Assembly (NCBI GenBank): GCA_016783285.1
Contig: JADHWW010000053.1
Coordinates: forward strand, 1 to 14,598
Origin: Anaerolineae bacterium
Lineage (GTDB): Bacteria > Chloroflexota > Anaerolineae > B4-G1
DNA: 14,598 nt
Direction of reading: 5' to 3'
Below, piece after piece: positions 13,876 to 14,598 of this stretch. The number at the start of each line of letters is the position of its first letter. The first letter of the stretch is position 1. The notes below the pieces were generated by a model. The model was given only the letters and a program-made list of their open reading frames with translations, searched no databases and had not been told where the DNA came from. Both the position numbers and the translations under genes were made by a program.

Positions 13876-13904
13876 ATCATACCACCTGGCGACCGAGTTT
13901 TCCA
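13876..13904 (-). promoter_or_regulatory. Probable promoter of the HlyD-type gene
   Basis: On the minus strand TGGAAA (13899-13904, 4/6) and TATGAT (13876-13881, 5/6) are separated by 17 bp. The predicted transcription start lies only a few bases before the ATG at 13864. A short imperfect palindrome, TGACACTGTCA, occurs upstream at 13951-13961 and could be an operator, though 5-bp arms are weak evidence. Confidence 0.5.
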
Positions 13905-13972
13905 TAGGCGCGCGTCACGCCGCAGCTATTACGGTCATCACATCGCGCCGTGACACTGTCATAGTGCCCCCA

Positions 13973-14518
13973 CTATCGCCTCTCGATGACGGCCACCGGA
14001 TCGAGCTTGTGCAGCATCCGGGCAATCAACCCAACGCCGACGACGACGACGGCCAGCGGCAGCGGAAGCGTAAACGCCCACGGGGCCGGGGTAAAAATAT
14101 TGAACGTCATGCCCTTGGGCGCAAAGAGCCCCACCTGCATACAGACCAACCCGATCCCACACAACACCGCGCCCAACAGCCAGGCCACGGCGACGACGCT
14201 CGCGCTCTCTCGGGCGATGCGCAGCACGAGCCAGCGACGGCTGTGGCCGATGGCGTGCAAGACGCCGAACTCGTTTCGACGTTGAATGAAAAAGGTATAG
14301 CTCAGAATCGCGAGCGCGACCGCCGCCACAATGGCAATGACGCTCTCCACGATGCCAAACAGCACCAGTAAAGCCCACGCCCCGATGCGATACTCTTGCC
14401 GTATGCGATCAAAAGTCCGCACCGCTGTTCGTCCAGAAGCCACGCTCCCCTCCAACCAGCAGGGCTTTCTCATAAAAAATCGACGCGCTACGGCTGATCG
14501 TTTCGAACATGCCAACAA
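13973..14518 (-). CDS. FtsX-like ABC permease, C-terminal part; 5' end probably lost
   Basis: 181 aa from a TTG at 14518 (or 166 aa from an ATG at 14473). It matches the C-terminal half of MacB/FtsX-type permeases: a helix (about 47-77), the cytoplasmic motif RRNEFGVLHAIGHSRRWLVLR (80-100, one residue over a core EFGVLHAIG), a second helix (105-132), a third (147-169) and the end KLDPVAVIERR. Full members are about 350-400 aa, with an N-terminal helix and a large periplasmic domain. Those are absent here, and an in-frame TGA lies at 14552-14554. No ribosome site precedes either start. The other two frames of 14519-14598 give no recognisable continuation. It is best read as a truncated or frameshifted permease gene upstream of the efflux adaptor. 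Confidence 0.7.
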   Translation of the reverse strand: MLACSKRSAVARRFFMRKPCWLEGSVASGRTAVRTFDRIRQEYRIGAWALLVLFGIVESVIAIVAAVALAILSYTFFIQRRNEFGVLHAIGHSRRWLVLRIARESASVVAVAWLLGAVLCGIGLVCMQVGLFAPKGMTFNIFTPAPWAFTLPLPLAVVVVGVGLIARMLHKLDPVAVIERR

Positions 14519-14598
14519 ATCAGGCCAATAGTGTATGCGGCAAGTTCTGCATCATCCCGGATAGGCGACTTGAGTGAGCATAGATGATGTAGGTAAAG

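Overview
This 14.6 kb window most likely comes from a Chloroflexota (Anaerolineae- or Caldilinea-like) genome. The reasons are the FHA / zinc-ribbon PP2C / VWA gene cluster, a heterodimer-type B12 mutase subunit with MeaB, an MshA-like GT4 glycosyltransferase, G+C-rich coding DNA, and small tandem heptamers and palindromes scattered between and inside genes. The assignment is an inference from content, with no rRNA or marker gene to fix it. No tRNA, rRNA, CRISPR array or insertion sequence was seen.

Almost everything reads on the minus strand. From right to left: a 5'-truncated FtsX-type permease (13973-14518) lies upstream of a lipoprotein HlyD-type efflux adaptor (12644-13849), which has its own good promoter. 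About 250 bp with no recognisable gene follow (12396-12643). Next is the wreck of an acyl-CoA synthetase gene on the plus strand (11692-12395), divergent from a compact seven-gene minus-strand operon (6847-11605). That operon encodes a B12-binding mutase subunit, the MeaB GTPase, a 73-residue N-terminal piece of an EcoRV-like restriction enzyme, an intact D12-class adenine methyltransferase, a histidine phosphatase, a RimJ/RimL-type acetyltransferase and a PRPP synthetase. Neighbouring genes in it overlap or are separated by only a few bases. A plus-strand GNAT acetyltransferase gene (6381-6827) meets it tail to tail.

Divergent from that GNAT gene is a GT4 glycosyltransferase (4927-6240), whose reading frame carries a perfect palindrome that looks like a small mobile element inserted in frame. 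Next comes a promoter with a 17-bp spacer and a three-gene signalling operon. It encodes a membrane-anchored protein with an extracytoplasmic domain and a cytoplasmic FHA domain, a zinc-ribbon / degenerate kinase-like / PP2C phosphatase fusion, and a VWA-TM-FHA protein that runs off the left edge. Together these look like a phosphothreonine signalling module: two FHA readers, one phosphatase and a kinase-like region lacking catalytic residues. The partner kinase is not in the window.

The most unusual items are the kinase-like PP2C fusion, the restriction-enzyme relic in front of an orphan methyltransferase inside a metabolic operon, the palindrome inside the glycosyltransferase gene, and two heptanucleotide arrays, one of which encodes part of a protein N-terminus.
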